Shown: in pieces, positions 7,624 to 11,109 of the stretch | Layout of the letters: each line of letters opens with the position of its first letter | Numbering within the stretch: position 1 is the first letter of the stretch | From: CAZMVY01 sp964617875 | GTDB taxonomy: Bacteria; Planctomycetota; Phycisphaerae; UBA1845; PWPN01 | NCBI GenBank assembly: GCA_964617875.1 | Contig: CAZUAI010000124.1 | Span: forward strand, 1 to 11,109 | Direction: 5' to 3' | DNA length: 11,109 bases | Notes under the pieces: model-generated | What the model saw: the letters and a program-made list of their open reading frames with translations, nothing else | Database searches by the model: none | Told to the model about the DNA's origin: nothing | Translations under genes and position numbers: made by a program

Positions 7624-7630
7624 AAAGGTG
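7624..7630 (+). promoter_or_regulatory. Shine-Dalgarno of the DUF499 gene
   Basis: AAAGGTG lies five bases before ATG 7636, in the 64-bp gap after the methylase stop. The gap also holds a 15-codon frame (ATG 7584 to TGA 7629-7631) ending four bases before this start. No promoter or terminator is visible in the gap, so the third gene is probably co-transcribed. Confidence 0.6.
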
Positions 7631-7635
7631 ACGAA

Positions 7636-10600
7636 ATGGCAAAGCAACCCTGGAAGACGTGGTACGAGGTCGTGAAACTGCGGGACGACCTGCGCTCGGG
7701 CGATCTGCCGCTGCACATGTTCGCGGCGGACCTCTACGAGGTCATGATGGGCAGCGGCAAGCGGCCGATCTACGAGAAGCCGGATGAGTTCTTCGCGCTG
7801 ACCTTCCCGACGCACAACCTGCGCGGGCTGGTGCGCGACGTGGTGCTGCGCCTGGCGGGGAAGAACGACAAGGCGGTGCGGCAGCTCGAGCTGACCTACG
7901 GCGGCGGCAAGACGCACACGCTGATCACCATGCGCCACCTGGTCAATGATCCCGACAACTTGCCCGACCTGCCCGCCGTGAAGGAGTTCACCGAGACCAT
8001 CGGCCAGACGCCGCCGAAGGCCCGTGTGGCGGCGCTGTGCTTCGACAAGCTCGACGTGGAGACCGGCTGTGACGTGCGCTCCCCTGACGGCGCCGTACGC
8101 CGGCTCAAGCAACCGTGGAGTCTGCTGGCGTACCAACTTGCCGGTGACGAGGGGCTGAAGCTGCTGCACGCCGAGGGCAAGGCCGAAGAGCGGAACACCC
8201 CGCCGGCCGAGAACACGCTGACGCAGTTGCTGTCGCTGCCGCTGAAGGCCGGGATGGGGTCGCTGATCCTGCTGGACGAGGTGTTGTTATACGCGAAGGT
8301 TCGCTGCCACGCCGAGCCGGGGTTCCTGGACGTGCTGATCGGGTTCTTCCAGTACCTCAGCCAGGCGGCGGCGAAGGTGGAGAAGTGCTGCATCGTGGCG
8401 TCGCTGCTGTCGAGCGAGCCGAAGGACCAGGCCGACCCGCTGGGCAGGAAGATCGTCTCGGACCTGTACGACATCTTCCAGCGCCAGCGCGAGGAGGCGG
8501 TGCAGCCGGTGGAGAAGGAAGACGTGGCCGAGGTGCTGCGGCGTCGCTTGTTCGATCCCAAGTCCGTGGAGCTTCGGGGGCAGTGGCCCCAGCACGTGAT
8601 CGCGGCGATCAAGGGCATCGCCGCCCTGGACGACCAGACGGCCAAGCAGGGCGCGACGGCCGAGGAGCGGTATCTCAAGAGCTTCCCGTTCCACCCGGAA
8701 CTGACGGAGGTGTTCTACACCAAGTGGTCGGCGGGCATCGAGCGGTTCCAGAAGACGCGCGGCGTGCTGCGGACGTTCGCCCTGGCGCTGCGCGAGGCGG
8801 AGAAATGGGATGAAAGCCCGCTGGTCGGACCGGCGGTGTTCCTCAACGCGCCGAAGAAGGAAGGCCTCTCCGAAGCGGCCCGCGAGCTGGTGTCCATCGC
8901 CGACACCATCGTCAGCGACGGCCAGGCGACGCGGTGGACGGGCATCGTCGAGAACGAACTCAACAGCGCCCGCCAGGTGCAATCGGAGTCTGTCGGCCTG
9001 AAGCTGCGAGAGATCGAGCAGGCGGTGATGGCGACCTTCCTGCACTCCCAGCCGACCGGCCGCAGTGCCAAGACCCGCGACCTGATGCTGCTGATCGGCC
9101 CGTGCCGGCCGGACAAGATCGAGTTGGAGAAGGGCCTGGGTCGCTGGGCACGGAACAGTTACTGGCTCGACGACACCAACATGCCGGACAAGGAAGGCCA
9201 GTTGCCCGCCGAGTGGCGGCTGGGCAATCGCCCGAACCTGAACCAGATGCAGGCGGCGGCGGCCGCGCAGATCTCCGATGAGTTGGTGAAGGCCCGTCTG
9301 ATCGAGGAGATCGGCAAGGCCAAGACGCTGACCAGCGGCGCTTCGGCGTCGGGCGTGCGGGTCCACACGCTGCCGACCAAGCCCAGGGACATCGAGGACG
9401 ACGGGCTGTTCCACTATGCCGTTCTGCCGCCCAGTGCCGCGTCGGATTCCGGCAAACCCAGTCCAGAGGCCAAACGATTCCTCGATGAGACCACCGGGCC
9501 GGAGAAGCCTCGCGTCTTCCGCAACGCGGTGCTGCTCCTGACGGCGTCGAAGGACGGCCTGAGCGTCGCCGAGGCCCGCGTGCGCGACTATCTGGCCTGG
9601 GAGCGCGTCATGAACGAGCTGACGCCCAAAAACGAGGAGGAGAAGAAGCAGAAGGGATCGGTCGATGTCGCCCGGCTGCAGACGCTCAAGATGAACATCG
9701 ACAAGGCCAGGGCCCGCGTGCCGGAGGCCATCCGCCAGGCGTACTGCATCGTCGTGACCGTCTCGGACAAGGACGAGGCGCAGGCATTCAAGATCACGGT
9801 CTCGGACGATGCGCACTTCGAGACGATCAAGAGGGATTCACGCTCTCGCGTGCAGGACACGGCGATCACGGCCGAGGCCCTGCTGCCCGACGGCCCGTAC
9901 AACCTGTGGAAAGGCGGCGAGACCAGCCGTCGCGTGAAGGACCTGGCCGGGGCGTTCGCGCAGCTTCCACACCTGCCGAAGATGCTCAAGTCGCAGGCCA
10001 TCGTCGAGACGCTCGTCGAGGGCTGCATGCAAGGAACGTTCGTGCTCAAACTCACCCGACCGGATCGCACGTTCCGTACGTGGTGGCGCACGCGCCCGGA
10101 CGACGCGGCGCTCAATGACCCAGCGATTGAACTGGTGCTGCCCGAGGCGGCGGAACTGGGCGAGATTGCGGCCGACCTGCTCGCGCCCAAGATGCTGCCG
10201 GACCTGTGGACGGGCGACGAAATCACGGCCCAGGCTGTGATGGATTATTTCAGCGGCAAGACGGTGGTCCAGGTCGACAAGGGCGGCTTCAAGGAACCCG
10301 TGCCCGTGCCCAAGGCGTCGGCCGAAGTGGTCGATGCGGCCATTGGCGACGCGGTCGCGGCCGGGAAAGTGTGGCTGCTATCGGGGCCTGCCAGCCTTCT
10401 GGCGGAGCCGATTCCCGCGGGCGTGCTCACCCCCGGCGCGAAACTGCGAGCGCCGCCCGAGTTGATTTCGGCGGCGGCGATCTTGCCGGAGAACCTGCCC
10501 AGCGCGTGGAAGGATGGCGGCACGACCGCGCTGTCCATTGCCACAGCGCTATCCCAGCAGGCGGGCAACACGCTGCCGTGGAAGACCGTGCGCGACGTAA

Positions 10601-11001
10601 TCGGCGGCGCGATCTCCGCTCGGTTCATCGCCCTGGCCGACGACTCCGCGCCGTGGCCGTGCGACCTGTCTGCCGCCAACACGGTCAAGATCAAGGTCGC
10701 CGCCGCCAGTTCGGGCGGCGGGTCGGGAGGTGGCACCGGCGGCACGGGGGGTGGGACCGGTGGAGGCGGCTTTACGCCGCCGAACGTTCGTATCGCGGCG
10801 GCTGACTTCGAGCCCTCTCAGATGCAGGACCTCGGCGATCTCGTCCCGGCACTGTTGGACATCAAGGCCAAGGCGAAGGTTCCCATGAAGTTCCACGTTC
10901 GTCTGGAGGTCGGTGATGCGGGCTCCCGGCCGTCGGACGAAGTGATTGGCGATATCAACAATCTGCTTAAGGACTTAGGAGAAGGCTTCCGGCTCGTTTG
11001 A
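7636..11001 (+). CDS. DUF499 P-loop ATPase, Hma-type defence ATPase
   Basis: This 1121-residue protein is a large P-loop ATPase of the DUF499 family, the usual third member of the Hma system. It shows Walker A TYGGGKTHT (87-95) and Walker B LILLDE (ending D214, E215), followed by a sensor-like CCIVASLLSSEP. As I recall, DUF499 is related to the large ATPases of other phage-defence loci such as BREX; this is a loose comparison. No membrane segments or signal peptide are seen, so it is cytoplasmic. A glycine/serine/threonine-rich linker (1026-1045) separates a conserved C-terminal domain of ~75 residues. Its partner, substrate and step in defence are unknown. It probably couples ATP use to recognition or processing of foreign DNA together with the helicase. 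Confidence 0.9.
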   Translation: MAKQPWKTWYEVVKLRDDLRSGDLPLHMFAADLYEVMMGSGKRPIYEKPDEFFALTFPTHNLRGLVRDVVLRLAGKNDKAVRQLELTYGGGKTHTLITMRHLVNDPDNLPDLPAVKEFTETIGQTPPKARVAALCFDKLDVETGCDVRSPDGAVRRLKQPWSLLAYQLAGDEGLKLLHAEGKAEERNTPPAENTLTQLLSLPLKAGMGSLILLDEVLLYAKVRCHAEPGFLDVLIGFFQYLSQAAAKVEKCCIVASLLSSEPKDQADPLGRKIVSDLYDIFQRQREEAVQPVEKEDVAEVLRRRLFDPKSVELRGQWPQHVIAAIKGIAALDDQTAKQGATAEERYLKSFPFHPELTEVFYTKWSAGIERFQKTRGVLRTFALALREAEKWDESPLVGPAVFLNAPKKEGLSEAARELVSIADTIVSDGQATRWTGIVENELNSARQVQSESVGLKLREIEQAVMATFLHSQPTGRSAKTRDLMLLIGPCRPDKIELEKGLGRWARNSYWLDDTNMPDKEGQLPAEWRLGNRPNLNQMQAAAAAQISDELVKARLIEEIGKAKTLTSGASASGVRVHTLPTKPRDIEDDGLFHYAVLPPSAASDSGKPSPEAKRFLDETTGPEKPRVFRNAVLLLTASKDGLSVAEARVRDYLAWERVMNELTPKNEEEKKQKGSVDVARLQTLKMNIDKARARVPEAIRQAYCIVVTVSDKDEAQAFKITVSDDAHFETIKRDSRSRVQDTAITAEALLPDGPYNLWKGGETSRRVKDLAGAFAQLPHLPKMLKSQAIVETLVEGCMQGTFVLKLTRPDRTFRTWWRTRPDDAALNDPAIELVLPEAAELGEIAADLLAPKMLPDLWTGDEITAQAVMDYFSGKTVVQVDKGGFKEPVPVPKASAEVVDAAIGDAVAAGKVWLLSGPASLLAEPIPAGVLTPGAKLRAPPELISAAAILPENLPSAWKDGGTTALSIATALSQQAGNTLPWKTVRDVIGGAISARFIALADDSAPWPCDLSAANTVKIKVAAASSGGGSGGGTGGTGGGTGGGGFTPPNVRIAAADFEPSQMQDLGDLVPALLDIKAKAKVPMKFHVRLEVGDAGSRPSDEVIGDINNLLKDLGEGFRLV

Positions 11002-11046
11002 GTGTCGGTCGGATGATGCTTGACTACCTAACAGACGCCGAATACA

Positions 11047-11109
11047 CTAAGTCTCGATCCGCTCGGGGAAGCGGATGCCGTCCATTTCAGCCGGGCCTGG
11101 CCAAGGAAT
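11047..11109 (-). CDS. Possible C-terminal end of a convergent gene (partial)
   Basis: The minus strand is open from the window edge to TAG at 11047-11049 and encodes 20 residues ending GIRFPERIET. The mix of aromatic, acidic and basic residues looks like a real protein tail. Its stop would lie 45 bp from the stop of the DUF499 gene, a normal spacing for convergent genes. The + strand alternative (ATG 11013, open to the edge) has no clear ribosome binding site and reads less like protein. The family is not recognised, and too little is present to be sure. Confidence 0.3.
   Translation of the reverse strand: MPWPGPAEMDGIRFPERIET
11057..11076. other. 7-bp stem-loop downstream of the operon
   Basis: ATCCGCT (11057-11063) and AGCGGAT (11070-11076) pair perfectly around a 6-base loop. 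No T run follows on either strand, so it is not a standard rho-independent terminator. It lies inside the possible convergent reading frame. Confidence 0.3.

Noticed and set aside
10711..10770. CRISPR-like or tandem repeat in the DUF499 gene
   Set aside because: The repetition comes from Gly/Ser/Thr codons of a flexible linker, with no unit of constant length and no spacers.
11013..11109. Start of a fourth + strand gene of the operon
   Set aside because: No good ribosome binding site precedes ATG 11013, the peptide is low in hydrophobic residues, and the minus-strand reading looks more like protein. The window ends before it can be decided.

Overview
The window is G+C-rich DNA with a sigma-70-like promoter and clear Shine-Dalgarno sequences, so it is bacterial. 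Small palindromic repeats inside an open frame, together with the composition, suggest a high-GC group such as Planctomycetota, but only as a weak guess. Almost all of the window is one three-gene operon on the + strand, in the order helicase, methylase, ATPase. This matches the anti-phage system known as Hma (helicase-methylase-ATPase): an SNF2-type helicase, a DUF1156 DNA methyltransferase and a DUF499 P-loop ATPase.

Layout. Bases 1-289 hold no convincing gene, only a weak inverted repeat and a short direct repeat. Bases 290-369 hold a good promoter (TTGACA, 16-bp spacer, TATATT), a 20-bp dyad covering the -10 box, and a ribosome binding site. Gene 1 (370-3945) encodes an XRE helix-turn-helix, an SNF2 helicase and a C-terminal DUF3883 PD-(D/E)XK-like domain. 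It overlaps gene 2 (3942-7571, the methylase) by the four bases ATGA. Gene 3 (7636-11001, DUF499) follows after 64 bp. The last ~108 bases hold no complete gene; they may contain the tail of a convergent gene.

How the genes may work together. By family knowledge, the methylase probably marks host DNA, while the helicase and DUF499 ATPase act on unmarked invading DNA. The DUF3883 domain of the helicase is a candidate nuclease. The HTH on the helicase, next to a dyad over its own promoter, suggests that the operon represses or senses itself.

Most unusual part. The methylase gene is a mosaic. A complete GIY-YIG nuclease domain (about 4833-5090) sits in frame between the motif I region and the zinc-ribbon region. 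A palindromic repeat lies just upstream of it (4776-4813), and an inverted copy of the same repeat lies downstream (5247-5276). A third degenerate copy lies at 6968-6996. All three copies keep the reading frame. A separate lower-G+C stretch (about 5955-6675) covers the catalytic DPPY half. The GIY-YIG unit plus its repeats is the best candidate here for an undescribed mobile element, or for a nuclease fused into a defence methylase.
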